Counted from the stretch's first letter, positions 39,568 through 48,734 are shown. The stretch is 53,047 nt of DNA from Flavobacterium sp. (GCA_030151565.1 JASLDM010000018.1:1-53047), one strand, 5' to 3'. Notes: generated by a model from the sequence alone, not told the origin. A program made the numbers and translations.

Positions 39568-40908
39568 ATGGTTAAAAATGATAAAATAGCTATTGTTGGT
39601 GCTGGGTTAGTTGGGACTGTTTTAGCAATGCACTTAAGACAATTGGGTTTTGAAGTTGATGTAGTGGATCGTAGTTTAGATATTAGAACAATTGATTTTT
39701 CGGGACGTTCAATTAATTTGGCGATGTCTACGAGAGGTTGGAAGACTTTAGATGCTTTAGGAATTGGGGATGCTATTAGGCAGCTAGGAATTCCAATGGA
39801 TAAAAGAGCGATACATCAAGTAGGTGTTTCAATTAAGGAGCAACAATATGGGATAAATGGGGAAAGTATTTATTCGATCTCAAGAGGAGGGCTTAATCAA
39901 GAATTGGTTTCTTTGGCTGAAAAACGAGGTGTGCGTTTTTTATTTGAGACGCCGGTTTTTGATGTTGATTTAGAAAAAGCAATTTTGTACACTGGTAATG
40001 ATGAGAAAGCGGCTTGGGAGCCTTTGCAATACGATGTAGTTTTTGGTGCTGATGGAGCCTATTCTAAAGTGCGTGCGAGAATGCAGCGACAACGTCAGTT
40101 TAATTATCAGCAACAATATTTAAGTTTAGGCTATAAGGAGTTAACAATAGCTCCGTTAGACGATGCAAGTCACGCATTGGATCCGAATTCTTTTCATATT
40201 TGGCCTCGTGATTCGTTTATGTTGATTGCTCTTCCTAACTTGAATGGTAGCTTTACTTGTACAATTTTTATGCCTTTTGAAGGAGATGTTTCTTTTGATT
40301 CGATTCAAACTGAAGAAGATTTATCTTGTTTTTTTAACACCTATTTTTCAGATGTTAAAGGGCTTATTCCGAATTTAAAAGAAGATTTTTTTAAAAACCC
40401 AACAAATTCATTGGTCACTATGAAATGCTATCCTTGGGTGTATCAAGATAAGGTTGCTTTAATTGGAGATGCTGCTCATGCTATCGTGCCATTTTATGGA
40501 CAAGGGTTAAATGCGGGGCTTGAGGATGTTACGGATTTGATAAGCTTGATAGAAAAAGGATATGATAATTGGGGAGATATATTAAAGAAGTATCAAGAGA
40601 TTCGTAAACCTAATGCGGATGCAATAGCTGTATTATCAGATAGAAACTTCGAAGAGATGGGGTCGTTAACTGCTAATCCTAAGTTCGTTTTACAGAAACA
40701 GATTGAAGCACGTTTTACTAAACTACATCCTGATTTATGGTTGCCTTTATATGATCGAGTTACTTTTAGTGGCGGAAGTTATTTAGATGCGTTGGAGATC
40801 GGAGATCTTCAGAACAATATCATGCAACAAGTAATGAATTTAGAAGGTATAGACGAGCGATGGGAATCTGAAGAAGTGGAACAGTTTATGGTTTCTTTTT
40901 TTAAATAG
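39568..40908 (+). CDS. kmo: Kynurenine 3-monooxygenase
   Basis: This FAD/NADPH hydroxylase converts kynurenine to 3-hydroxykynurenine. The 446-residue protein has the FAD-binding GAGLVGTVLAMHL near the start, the DFSGRSINLAMSTRGW segment typical of KMO, and the second FAD motif GDAAHAIVPFYGQGLNAGLED. The C-terminal extension after residue 360 is the family's usual one, less hydrophobic than in the membrane-bound eukaryotic form. A weak box TATTTTTA (39549-39556) lies 11 bases before the ATG. A bidirectional terminator follows. Together with kynU it allows 3-hydroxyanthranilate production. Confidence 0.94.
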   Translation: MVKNDKIAIVGAGLVGTVLAMHLRQLGFEVDVVDRSLDIRTIDFSGRSINLAMSTRGWKTLDALGIGDAIRQLGIPMDKRAIHQVGVSIKEQQYGINGESIYSISRGGLNQELVSLAEKRGVRFLFETPVFDVDLEKAILYTGNDEKAAWEPLQYDVVFGADGAYSKVRARMQRQRQFNYQQQYLSLGYKELTIAPLDDASHALDPNSFHIWPRDSFMLIALPNLNGSFTCTIFMPFEGDVSFDSIQTEEDLSCFFNTYFSDVKGLIPNLKEDFFKNPTNSLVTMKCYPWVYQDKVALIGDAAHAIVPFYGQGLNAGLEDVTDLISLIEKGYDNWGDILKKYQEIRKPNADAIAVLSDRNFEEMGSLTANPKFVLQKQIEARFTKLHPDLWLPLYDRVTFSGGSYLDALEIGDLQNNIMQQVMNLEGIDERWESEEVEQFMVSFFK

Positions 40909-40909
40909 T

Positions 40910-40937
40910 AAAAACCAGGACAAGAGTCCTGGTTTTT
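40910..40937. terminator. Bidirectional terminator between kmo and the HerA-like gene
   Basis: AAAAACCAGGAC, loop AAGA, GTCCTGGTTTTT. Confidence 0.9.
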
Positions 40938-40946
40938 AGAATAAGA

Positions 40947-42470
40947 TTATTTTTTCTTGCTGTTAGCATTCATTATTTTATTTAGAATTCCAAAAGCACC
41001 TCGAATAAAAGTTGCGCTAGTTAATACTTTTACTATAGGTTTGTAATTTGTACCTGTATTAGTGTTTTTTGTAGCAGTTGAATTTTTTGAAGTTTTCGGA
41101 ATCTCTGTTTTGTTAGCAGTTTCAAGCTTACGAGTCAGTATTTCATATGCGCTATCTCGATCTATTGATTCGTTGTATTTTTTGGCAAGTTTAGAAGAGC
41201 TAATGATTTTGTCAATTTCCGTTTCGCTTAAAACATCCATACGACTCATAGGAGCTCTCATCGTGCATACAACTAAAGGTGTTGGAATTCCTTTTTCGTT
41301 TAATGCTGTAACCAAAGCCTCACCCGTCCCCATTTGGGTTATAATTTCATTCGTTTTATAGAATTCGGTAGATGGAAAATTTTCAGAAGCGGCTTTAATT
41401 GCTTTGCGGTCTTTTTCAGTAAATGCACGTAAAGCGTGTTGTATTTTTAAACCTAATTGTGCTAAAACTCCATTTGGTATGTCTATTGGATTTTGTGTGA
41501 TAAAGTATATTCCTATTCCTTTTGAACGAATTAATTTTACAATGGTTTCGATTTGATTGAGAAGAGCCTTGCTAGCTTGATCGAAGATCAGATGGGCTTC
41601 GTCAATAAATATGATTAATTCTGGTTGACCGCTATCTCCTTGTTCAGGCATTTGTGAATATACTTCAGCAAGAAGACTTAGCATAAAAGTTGAGAATAAT
41701 TTGGGTTTGTCTTGAATATCTGTAAGTCTTAGGATATTTATGTACCCCAATCCATTTTCATCTACGCGCATTAGATCTTCAATTTCAAATGATGTTTCTC
41801 CAAAAAACAATTCAGCACCTTGCTGCTCTAATTCAATTATTTTTCTAAGAATAGCACCAGTGGAAGCTGCAGAAATGCGACCGTAGGCCGCTTCAATTTC
41901 AAGTTTTCCTTCGTTTGTTAGGTATTGTAAAGTTTTTTTAAAGTCTTTCAAGTCTAGAAGAGGGAGGTTGTTGTCGTCACAATATTTAAAGATGATCGAC
42001 ACAATCCCACTCTGCGTGTCATTTAAGTCTAAGATTCTAGAGAAGAGTACAGGGCCAAATTCAGAAACTGTAGCGCGAAGTCTAACGCCATTTTGTTTTG
42101 AAATAGTCATCAGCTCAACTGGAAATCCATTTGTTTCATAAGGAAGGTTCATTCCTGAATGACGATCACGAATAAAATCATTTTCTATTCCCTTCTCTGC
42201 AATTCCACTGAAATCTCCTTTGATGTCCATCATAAGTACTGGGATTCCTTTTAATGAAAGCTGTTCTGAAAGTACTTGAATAGATTTTGTTTTACCTGTA
42301 CCGGTGGCACCAGCAATTAAACCATGTCTGTTTAAGGTCTTTAAAGGGATGTTTACAAAGTGGTTTTTAAGGGTTGTTCCTTCGAATTGTGCCCCTCCAA
42401 TAGTGATGTAGTCACCTTTAAAAGTATATCCTTTTAGAAAGGTTTCTGTGAAATTGCTTTTTGTTTCCAT
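40947..42470 (-). CDS. HerA-like ATPase (DUF853)
   Basis: A 507-residue P-loop protein of the FtsK/HerA class. Walker A GATGTGKTKSI is near residue 55 and Walker B LIIFIDEAHLIFDQAS near residue 290; IGIYFITQNPIDIPN with its arginine and threonine-glutamine switch follows. The length and the QFEGTTLKNHFVN N-terminus fit the DUF853 form in bacteria. No partner NurA nuclease or sensor gene lies next to it, so a role in defence is not supported; DNA translocation or processing is likely. A -7 box TATATTTG lies at 42502-42509 (minus strand). Confidence 0.85.
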   Translation of the reverse strand: METKSNFTETFLKGYTFKGDYITIGGAQFEGTTLKNHFVNIPLKTLNRHGLIAGATGTGKTKSIQVLSEQLSLKGIPVLMMDIKGDFSGIAEKGIENDFIRDRHSGMNLPYETNGFPVELMTISKQNGVRLRATVSEFGPVLFSRILDLNDTQSGIVSIIFKYCDDNNLPLLDLKDFKKTLQYLTNEGKLEIEAAYGRISAASTGAILRKIIELEQQGAELFFGETSFEIEDLMRVDENGLGYINILRLTDIQDKPKLFSTFMLSLLAEVYSQMPEQGDSGQPELIIFIDEAHLIFDQASKALLNQIETIVKLIRSKGIGIYFITQNPIDIPNGVLAQLGLKIQHALRAFTEKDRKAIKAASENFPSTEFYKTNEIITQMGTGEALVTALNEKGIPTPLVVCTMRAPMSRMDVLSETEIDKIISSSKLAKKYNESIDRDSAYEILTRKLETANKTEIPKTSKNSTATKNTNTGTNYKPIVKVLTSATFIRGAFGILNKIMNANSKKK

Positions 42471-42501
42471 TTCTTTTCCGTTTTATTTCCTTTTATCCAT
42501 A

Positions 42502-42509
42502 CAAATATA
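42502..42509 (-). promoter_or_regulatory. -7 box for the HerA-like gene
   Basis: TATATTTG on the minus strand fits TAnnTTTG, 31 bases upstream of the ATG. Confidence 0.4.
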
Positions 42510-42719
42510 GTCGTTTTATAGAGAATAATGTTAAGGACAGTAAATGTTAAATTTTAAGTCTTTGAGTGTAAAAGTATATTTAAATCAAATAGAGTTATTA
42601 TATTTACGTTTGCTTAACGATTTCTTTTTATGAGAAGACTGAATGTTTAGCTAGTATTAAATTAAAAAATGATAAAACTAAAAATAACACTTTTAATTTT
42701 TTTATTTGATCTAAAAACA

Positions 42720-42727
42720 TAAATTTG
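42720..42727 (+). promoter_or_regulatory. -7 box for the exbB-tonB operon
   Basis: TAAATTTG fits TAnnTTTG exactly, giving a leader of about 65 bases before exbB. A clear -33 element is missing. Confidence 0.4.
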
Positions 42728-42799
42728 CGACTCTCATTCAAAGTAAAACGAGAAAAAGTATTGAGTAATAATTGAAAAAAAGAATTAAATTTTAAAAAA

Positions 42800-43639
42800 A
42801 TGACAAACGTATCAAACGAATCAGTTGAAAAATCAGGGTCTAGTTCAAGTGTAAGCAATGTTTTTGCAGGATTAGCAGTTGTTCTTTGTTTAGTTTTCGG
42901 ATATCTAATCTGGAATTATGTTATGGGTAACCCAGCAAACTTTGAAAATGGTAATCGTGACGGACATCCACTACCAGGTAACTTCATGGGGATGGTGTTT
43001 AAAGGAGGACCTGTTGTAGCTGTATTGATTGGTTTATTGACAATGACTGTTGTATTCTCTATTGAGAGATTTTTAGTGATTAAAAAAGCGTCAGGAAAAG
43101 GAAATGTAGGGAAATTTGTACAAAATATCCAAGCTACAATCAACTCTGGAAGAATCGAAGAAGCTATGCAAGAGTGTGACGAACAAAAAGGTTCTGTTGC
43201 TAATGTTGTGAAAGCAGGTTTGATTAAATACCAAGAGGTTAAGAAAGAAGGGTTTGATAGCGAACAAGCTACAGAAACAATCCAAAAAGAAATTGAAGAG
43301 GCTACAACTTTAGAAATGCCAATGTTGGAGAAAAACATGATTGTTTTAGCAACATTAGTATCTATCGGTACGTTAGTTGGATTATTAGGTACGGTAACGG
43401 GGATGATTAAAGCGTTCTCTGCTTTAGCTACTTCAGGTACTCCTGATTCTGCAGCGTTAGCAACAGGTATTTCTGAGGCTTTAGTTTGTACTGCTACAGG
43501 TATTGGTACTTCTACTTTAGCTATTGTAATGTACAACTCATTTACAACTAAAATTGATAAATTGACTTACTCTATCGACGAGGCTGGTTTTGCTATTACA
43601 CAATCTTACAGAAGATTTAAAGCAGGAATCGTTAAGTAA
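42800..43639 (+). CDS. exbB: MotA/TolQ/ExbB proton channel protein
   Basis: A 279-residue inner-membrane protein of the ExbB/TolQ family. It has one N-terminal helix (VFAGLAVVLCLVFGYLIWNY), a second (PVVAVLIGLLTMTVVFSIERF), a long cytoplasmic part with the KKASGKGNVGK start, and two late helices with LVGLLGTVTGMIKAFSALA. It forms the proton channel that powers TonB or TolA. First gene of an operon exbB-exbD-exbD-tonB. A hairpin lies in the 70-base gap before exbD. Confidence 0.93.
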   Translation: MTNVSNESVEKSGSSSSVSNVFAGLAVVLCLVFGYLIWNYVMGNPANFENGNRDGHPLPGNFMGMVFKGGPVVAVLIGLLTMTVVFSIERFLVIKKASGKGNVGKFVQNIQATINSGRIEEAMQECDEQKGSVANVVKAGLIKYQEVKKEGFDSEQATETIQKEIEEATTLEMPMLEKNMIVLATLVSIGTLVGLLGTVTGMIKAFSALATSGTPDSAALATGISEALVCTATGIGTSTLAIVMYNSFTTKIDKLTYSIDEAGFAITQSYRRFKAGIVK

Positions 43640-43665
43640 TTTATAAGAGTAGTAATCATAAATAG

Positions 43666-43693
43666 ACCCGTACGATTTTTTGAGTACGGGTTT
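43666..43693 (+). terminator. Hairpin between exbB and exbD (possible partial terminator)
   Basis: ACCCGTAC (43666-43673) pairs with GTACGGGT (43684-43691) around a 10-base loop, followed by TT and AT-rich sequence. It resembles a weak terminator or an RNA-processing stem within the operon. Confidence 0.5.
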
Positions 43694-43709
43694 ATAAAAA
43701 AATATCAAA

Positions 43710-44321
43710 ATGGCAAAAGGTAAAATGTCAAAGAAAAGTATGAGAGTGGATATGACCGCAATGTGTGACGTGTCATTCTTACTTTTAACTTTCTTCGTAT
43801 TGACTTCAACAGCAAAGCTTCCAGAGCCATTACCAGTAGATACTCCGTCTTCAACTGTACAAACTAAATTACCAGAAAGTAATTTAGCAACAGTTACTGT
43901 AGGGGAAGGTAAAGTGTTTTTTGGAGTTTTGGGAAAGAATGAGCGTAAAGAAACGCTTGAAGAAATGGGGAAGCGCTATGAAATTCAATTTACAGAACAA
44001 GAAAAAGAACAATTCTCTTATTTGGAAGGAATTGGGACACCTGTAAGTGGATTAAAACAATTCCTTAATCTTCCTCCAGATGTTAGAAATAAAGCGGTTC
44101 AGCCAGGTATTCCAACAGATTCATTAGATAATCAGTTGAAAGATTGGGTACAAGCAGCACGTGTGGTTACAAGAGATATGAATAGTAAAATCTTAGACGT
44201 AGCTATTAAAGGTGATGCTGAAGAGGAATATCCAAAAATCAAAAGAGTAATGGATATCTTACAGGAACAAAGAGTTAATAAATTCTTTTTGGTAACTGGC
44301 TTGAGAAACGAGGATTTTTAA
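43710..44321 (+). CDS. exbD: ExbD-type biopolymer transport protein (first copy)
   Basis: A 203-residue protein with a short basic N-terminus, one membrane helix (VSFLLLTFFVLTS) carrying the proton-relay aspartate D20 in DMTAMCDVSF, and a periplasmic part. It is longer than E. coli ExbD (141) because of an insertion of about 60 residues in the middle of the periplasmic part. The pairing with a second, different ExbD copy is normal for Bacteroidota. Confidence 0.92.
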   Translation: MAKGKMSKKSMRVDMTAMCDVSFLLLTFFVLTSTAKLPEPLPVDTPSSTVQTKLPESNLATVTVGEGKVFFGVLGKNERKETLEEMGKRYEIQFTEQEKEQFSYLEGIGTPVSGLKQFLNLPPDVRNKAVQPGIPTDSLDNQLKDWVQAARVVTRDMNSKILDVAIKGDAEEEYPKIKRVMDILQEQRVNKFFLVTGLRNEDF

Positions 44322-44341
44322 TCATTAAACGACTACTGTAA

Positions 44342-44881
44342 ATGGCAGAATTAAATACAGGTGGAGGTAACTCTAAAGGGAAAAAGGTAAGAAGTAAAAA
44401 ACAAAACTCCGGAGTTGATTTAACAGCGATGGTGGATTTAGCTTTCTTATTGATTACTTTCTTTATGTTGACTACATCGATGAATAAGCCGCAGTCTATG
44501 AACTTAGCGATGCCAGAAAAGGCTGAAGAAAACACTGACGACATAACAGAAATTGCGGAAAGTAGAACGATGACGATTCTTTTAGGAGGGGATAATAAGA
44601 TTGCTTGGTATATGGGGAAAGTAGAATCTCCATTTGAAGGACCAAAAGATCAAGTTTATGGTAAAGATGGTATTCGTTTAGATATTCAAGCTAAAGTAAA
44701 ATCAGTACCATTAGCTACTAAAGACCCGAAAAAAGGAGTTATTGTAATCATCAAACCAAGTGAAAAATCAAATTATAGAAACTTGGTTGATATTTTAGAT
44801 GAGATGGCAATTAATGATGTTAAAGCTTATGCTATATCAGAAATAACGCCAGAAGAACTCTCAATGTTAGGAGAAAATTAG
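44342..44881 (+). CDS. exbD: ExbD-type biopolymer transport protein (second copy)
   Basis: A 179-residue protein with a basic start (GKKVRSKKQNSG), helix LAFLLITFFMLTTS with aspartate D32 in VDLTAMVDLAF, and a periplasmic domain. It is distinct from the first ExbD in sequence, so the channel may hold a mixed pair. 20 bases after the first copy, same operon. Confidence 0.92.
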   Translation: MAELNTGGGNSKGKKVRSKKQNSGVDLTAMVDLAFLLITFFMLTTSMNKPQSMNLAMPEKAEENTDDITEIAESRTMTILLGGDNKIAWYMGKVESPFEGPKDQVYGKDGIRLDIQAKVKSVPLATKDPKKGVIVIIKPSEKSNYRNLVDILDEMAINDVKAYAISEITPEELSMLGEN

Positions 44882-44911
44882 TATCCTAATTTAATAAAAA
44901 ATACAACAATT

Positions 44912-45772
44912 ATGTCAAAGTTGAATATCTTTAAAAAAGACTGGATTGATATTATATTCGAAGGACGTAACAAGTCTTACGGAGCTTATCAATTGCGTTC
45001 TGAAAATCCAAAGGTGACGACGATAGCTTTATTCTCCGGAATTGCTTTATTTGGTTTGGCAATTGCTTCTCCAATGTTAATAAGCATGGCTAAAGGTCAG
45101 TTTGGAATAAAAACAAAAAAGGATATGGACAAGGTGATTGAGGTAATCAATGTAGATATACCAGCACCACCGGTTGATATCCCACCTCCACCACCTGTGG
45201 AGGAAACACCACCGCCACCGCCACCGCCAGAAGCTGAGAAATCAGTACGCGATGAGAAAAAATTTACAACTTCGAAAGTTGTTGAAGATGAAAAGGTGAC
45301 TGAGGAAATTGCTGAACAAAAGTCTTTCGAAAATGCCGATCCAGGTAAGAAAGATCGTGAAGGTGATAAAAATGAAGGAGCTATAAAAACTGGTGAAGAA
45401 ACTGGTGGAGCTAAAAAAGGTGAAGGTGCAAAAGATGGTACTGGAGATGGTGACGGAAACCAAGTTTTTGTTGCTGTACAAGTTAAAGCTGAACCACCAG
45501 GAGGAATGGCAGCATTCCAAAAACAATTCATCACACGCTTTAGAACTCCAGATCTTGATTCAAGTGTGAAAAGATTACAAGTGATTGTAATGTTCATCGT
45601 TGAGAAAGATGGTTCTTTTACGGATATTAAAGTTTTACGTGATCCAGGTTATGGAGCAGGTAAAGAAGCAGTACGTGTATTGCAAAATATGCCTAAATGG
45701 AAACCAGCGGTTCAAAACGGTAGAAACGTTAGATCTCAATTTACATTACCAATTACAATTCAAGTACAATAG
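44912..45772 (+). CDS. tonB: TonB-type energy transducer
   Basis: A 286-residue protein. A short cytoplasmic start (DIIFEGRNKSYGAYQLR, the Bacteroidota TonB opening) leads to one membrane helix (IALFSGIALFGLAIASPML), then a proline-rich stretch (VDIPPPPPVEETPPPPPPPE), an acidic and glycine-rich linker, and the C-terminal TonB domain (VIVMFIVEKDGSFTDIKVL, MPKWKPAVQNGRNVRSQF, ending PITIQVQ). It transfers energy to outer-membrane receptors. The next gene begins 2 bases after its stop. Confidence 0.94.
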   Translation: MSKLNIFKKDWIDIIFEGRNKSYGAYQLRSENPKVTTIALFSGIALFGLAIASPMLISMAKGQFGIKTKKDMDKVIEVINVDIPAPPVDIPPPPPVEETPPPPPPPEAEKSVRDEKKFTTSKVVEDEKVTEEIAEQKSFENADPGKKDREGDKNEGAIKTGEETGGAKKGEGAKDGTGDGDGNQVFVAVQVKAEPPGGMAAFQKQFITRFRTPDLDSSVKRLQVIVMFIVEKDGSFTDIKVLRDPGYGAGKEAVRVLQNMPKWKPAVQNGRNVRSQFTLPITIQVQ

Positions 45773-45774
45773 TG

Positions 45775-45984
45775 ATGTTATTTAATAAATTTAAACAGAA
45801 ATCGCCCTTACAGCGATTTCTGTTTGTTTTCGGCCTATTCTTCTTTTTAATATATTTAGCACTTGGTGTTATGTTTATTGTTTGGAAATCGATACCTTTA
45901 GATATTGATTATACCAACCGTGTTTTTTTTGGTATATTGCTAATAATCTATGCTGTTTTTAGATTCTTTAGACTGTTAAATTAA
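45775..45984 (+). CDS. Small two-helix membrane protein
   Basis: A 69-residue protein with two hydrophobic segments (FLFVFGLFFFLIYLALGVMFIV and FGILLIIYAVFRFF). I do not recognise a named family; I recall a similar small gene in this place in other flavobacterial tonB operons. ATG at 45775 is preferred over GTG at 45772, which overlaps the tonB stop. It precedes the PstS-like gene by 5 bases. Confidence 0.78.
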   Translation: MLFNKFKQKSPLQRFLFVFGLFFFLIYLALGVMFIVWKSIPLDIDYTNRVFFGILLIIYAVFRFFRLLN

Positions 45985-45989
45985 ATGTG

Positions 45990-46919
45990 ATGAAAAGACA
46001 ATTTTATAAGTTATCTATACTTTTTGCTATTTCTATCGTAGCTGTTTCTTTTGTTCAATGCAAGAAAAGCGAGGTAAAAGAGGGGGCTGTCGAAATTAAA
46101 GAGACACCTGTATCTGGTCGTGCGGATGTTTTGGTTGAAGAATCAATATTTCCAATTGTTGAAGATGTACGTGATGTTTTTGAATTTGAGTATAATAATA
46201 TATCTCTAAATTTAATAAAGAAATCTGAAAATGAGATTTTGGATTTGATTTATAAAGACTCTTTACGAATAGCAGTTCTGCCCCGAAAACTTGATAGTGT
46301 TGAAGTTTCTCATTTTGCCGGTAAAGTTGTACCTAAAATGACTCATTTTGCTTCGGATGCCGTTGTTTTTGTTGCTAATAAGCAATTTCAGGATTCTGTT
46401 TTAGATTATGAAAAATTAATAAAGGATCTTAAAAATGCTAATGCTCCTAAAGAAACTCTTTTAATATTTGATAATGTTAACTCAAGTGTAAGTGAGCAAT
46501 TTAGAAAAGTAACTGGAGTAAGGGATTTATCTAGTGAAGGTGTTTTCTTTTTACCAAATACATCTAAAGTGATTGATTATGTGCATGGCAACAAACAAGC
46601 TGTTGGAGTTATAGGTCTAAATTGGCTGGTTCAACCGGATGAGGCAATTAAGAGTAAATTGGATGATTTGAAAGTTTTAGCGGTGCGAAATTCAAAAGAT
46701 GGAAAGTATTATAAACCATCTCAGAATAACATTGCAGAAGGAACTTATCCTATTATTAGGGATTTATATGTTTTAGATTTTCAAGGGAAAAGTGGTTTAG
46801 GAATGGGATTTGCTTCGTATATTGCAGGTTACAAAGGGCAACGCATAGTACTTAAGTCTGGATTACTCCCATTTAAAGTTCCTCCAAGAGAGATTGTTGT
46901 TAGAAATAATATAGAATAA
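45990..46919 (+). CDS. PstS-like phosphate-binding lipoprotein
   Basis: A 309-residue lipoprotein: signal peptide with lipobox VQC (cysteine near residue 24). The mature part (GRADVLVEESIFPIVEDVRDVFE) resembles PBP-like substrate-binding proteins of the PstS type, with a late DLYVLDFQGKSGLGMGFASYIAG segment. It lacks neighbouring pstC/A/B genes, so it cannot serve the usual transporter here. Its constant position after tonB suggests a role in the energised complex, which is inference. ATG at 45990 is chosen over GTG at 45987. Confidence 0.82.
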   Translation: MKRQFYKLSILFAISIVAVSFVQCKKSEVKEGAVEIKETPVSGRADVLVEESIFPIVEDVRDVFEFEYNNISLNLIKKSENEILDLIYKDSLRIAVLPRKLDSVEVSHFAGKVVPKMTHFASDAVVFVANKQFQDSVLDYEKLIKDLKNANAPKETLLIFDNVNSSVSEQFRKVTGVRDLSSEGVFFLPNTSKVIDYVHGNKQAVGVIGLNWLVQPDEAIKSKLDDLKVLAVRNSKDGKYYKPSQNNIAEGTYPIIRDLYVLDFQGKSGLGMGFASYIAGYKGQRIVLKSGLLPFKVPPREIVVRNNIE

Positions 46920-46947
46920 ATTAATTACAACCAAAATATAATAGACT

Positions 46948-48645
46948 ATGAATAAATTTTCGGTTTATACCTTACTTGCTGCAGTCGTTGCTACAACAAC
47001 TGTTCAAGCTCAAGATTTAGAAGAAGCAAAAAAAGCTATTCAAGAAGAAAAGTATGATAAAGCGAAGGCAATTTTACAATCCTTAGTAAAGGCAAAACCT
47101 AATGAAGGTAGTAACTTTTATTATTTAGGAGATTTGTTTTTAAAAGAAGATCAATCTGATTCTTCGCGTTTTTATTTTAACAAAGGTTTAGAAGCTAAAA
47201 ATAAAGCAAGCTTAAATTATATCGGATTAGGTCAGCTTGAATTAGACAACAATCGTACAGCTGAAGCGCAAGCAAATTTTGCTAAGGCAGAGAAGGATAT
47301 AAAAAAGAAAGATTATGAAGAGCAACTTTTAGTTGCAAATGCATATATCAATGCTGGGCATCCTAATACGAAGAAAGCTATTGAAATTGCACAGTCTATT
47401 GTTGAAAAAGATTACAAAAATGCACAAGCTTATTTAGTTCTTGGAAAAGCATACTTAATCGATAAGAAAATGAATGAAGCTTTTAGTGCATTCAGAAATG
47501 CTTACGATTATGATAATAGTCTTTTAGAGGCAAAATTACAATTAGCTGCTATTACTAAACGCGCTCGAGCATATGGTAATGCTGTAAATGATTTTAAAGA
47601 AGTAATAGCTTTAAATCCTAATTACGCACCAGCTTATCGTGAATTAGCAGAAACGTATAGTCTTTGGGCAAAAACTAGTAATACCAACCAAGATGAGTAT
47701 TTAAAGCAAGCAGCTGAAAACTATAAGAAATACATTACCTTATCTGATGGTTCGGCTGATGCAAAAATGCGTTATGCGGACTTTTTAGTTCAAACTCAAG
47801 ATTATGTAGCTCTTGAGGAAATAGCTAATGAATTAAAGACAAATGAAAATGTAAATCCTAGAATTTTTAGATATTTAGGATATGCAGCTTATGAGAATAA
47901 ACATTATAAAGAAAGTGTTACTGCTTTAGATACTTTCTTGAAAAAATATTTGAAAACCAATAAGAATATGAATATTATTGGTCGTGATTATATGTACTTT
48001 GGACTAGGGAAAATGCATATTGCTGATGAAGGAGATACAAGAGATGAGAAATTATACCAAGAAGGTCTTCAAGAGTTGAGAGAAGCGGTAAAGGTTGAAG
48101 AAGCCATTGCAGGTGAGTACAATGTTTATGGAGTTGCCTTGTTTAAGCAAGGAAGTAAAGATAAATTAAACAAATATGCTGATGCTGCTGATATTTTGAA
48201 AATTTCTGCTGCTGTAAAAAATCAACCTAATTATGTTTATGATAATTACTATTTAGGATATTCATATTACTTTATTGGTAAAGAGCAAGAAGATGCGGCT
48301 ATTTTAAAACTGTCAAGTGATGCATTTAGTAATACTATTGCTGTGTCTCCTTCAACTGATGAAGCTTGGTTGTTAAAAGGACGTGCTAATCGTTATATCG
48401 ACACGCCTGAGTCTAGAGAAGTTATGAATGAAGCTTATTTAGGTTTTGTAAAGGCAGTGACAGATAAAGGTGAATTAGGTAAAGTTGACAATAAAAACAA
48501 ATTGATCGAGGCTTATACTTTTATTGGTATGCATTATGGGAATACGAATCAAGATGAAAAAGCGGTTATTTACTTGAAAAAAGTTTTGGAACTAGATCCT
48601 ACAAATGATTTTGCAAAGAATACAATTAAAACTATCAAAGGGTAA
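46948..48645 (+). CDS. Exported tetratricopeptide repeat protein
   Basis: A 565-residue protein with a signal peptide (MNKFSVYTLLAAVVATTTVQA, cut before QDLEE). Most of the rest is TPR-like repeats, for example YDKAKAILQSLVKAKP, ALSFLGQLELD-like units and DEKAVIYLKKVLELDPTNDFAK at the end. It is expected in the periplasm or attached to the outer membrane. It is the last gene of the exbB operon, followed by a terminator. The function is unknown; scaffolding of the TonB complex is a guess. Confidence 0.85.
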   Translation: MNKFSVYTLLAAVVATTTVQAQDLEEAKKAIQEEKYDKAKAILQSLVKAKPNEGSNFYYLGDLFLKEDQSDSSRFYFNKGLEAKNKASLNYIGLGQLELDNNRTAEAQANFAKAEKDIKKKDYEEQLLVANAYINAGHPNTKKAIEIAQSIVEKDYKNAQAYLVLGKAYLIDKKMNEAFSAFRNAYDYDNSLLEAKLQLAAITKRARAYGNAVNDFKEVIALNPNYAPAYRELAETYSLWAKTSNTNQDEYLKQAAENYKKYITLSDGSADAKMRYADFLVQTQDYVALEEIANELKTNENVNPRIFRYLGYAAYENKHYKESVTALDTFLKKYLKTNKNMNIIGRDYMYFGLGKMHIADEGDTRDEKLYQEGLQELREAVKVEEAIAGEYNVYGVALFKQGSKDKLNKYADAADILKISAAVKNQPNYVYDNYYLGYSYYFIGKEQEDAAILKLSSDAFSNTIAVSPSTDEAWLLKGRANRYIDTPESREVMNEAYLGFVKAVTDKGELGKVDNKNKLIEAYTFIGMHYGNTNQDEKAVIYLKKVLELDPTNDFAKNTIKTIKG

Positions 48646-48666
48646 TTTTAGTTAGAAATACATTTT

Positions 48667-48700
48667 AAAAACTTGTTTGACTTATGTTAAACAAGTTTTT
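48667..48700 (+). terminator. Terminator of the exbB-tonB operon
   Basis: AAAAACTTGTTT pairs with AAACAAGTTTTT around a 10-base loop, followed by T-rich sequence. Confidence 0.85.
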
Positions 48701-48734
48701 TGTTTTTTATAAGAAGTAATGCTAATGTAACTAG

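Larger units (their letters stand above)
42471..42799. other. Divergent intergenic region before exbB
   Basis: No gene seen. It contains the minus-strand box TATATTTG (42502-42509) for the HerA-like gene and TAAATTTG (42720-42727) for the exbB operon, with AT-rich sequence between. Confidence 0.55.

Noticed and set aside
40947..42470. HerA-like ATPase as part of an anti-phage system (HerA-SIR2, HerA-DUF4297, HerA-NurA)
   Set aside because: No effector or NurA partner is adjacent; both neighbours are housekeeping genes, and the sequence fits the stand-alone DUF853 type.
42916..43536. 206-codon frame on the minus strand inside exbB
   Set aside because: It is fully antisense to a clear ExbB gene and its T/P/V-rich, N-rich composition is the mirror of ExbB codons.
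45097..45597. 166-codon frame on the minus strand inside tonB
   Set aside because: Its glycine runs are the antisense of the TonB proline-rich segment; no family features.
45990..46919. Phosphate transport operon (Pst)
   Set aside because: Only a PstS-like protein is present; pstC, pstA and pstB are absent and the gene belongs to the TonB operon.
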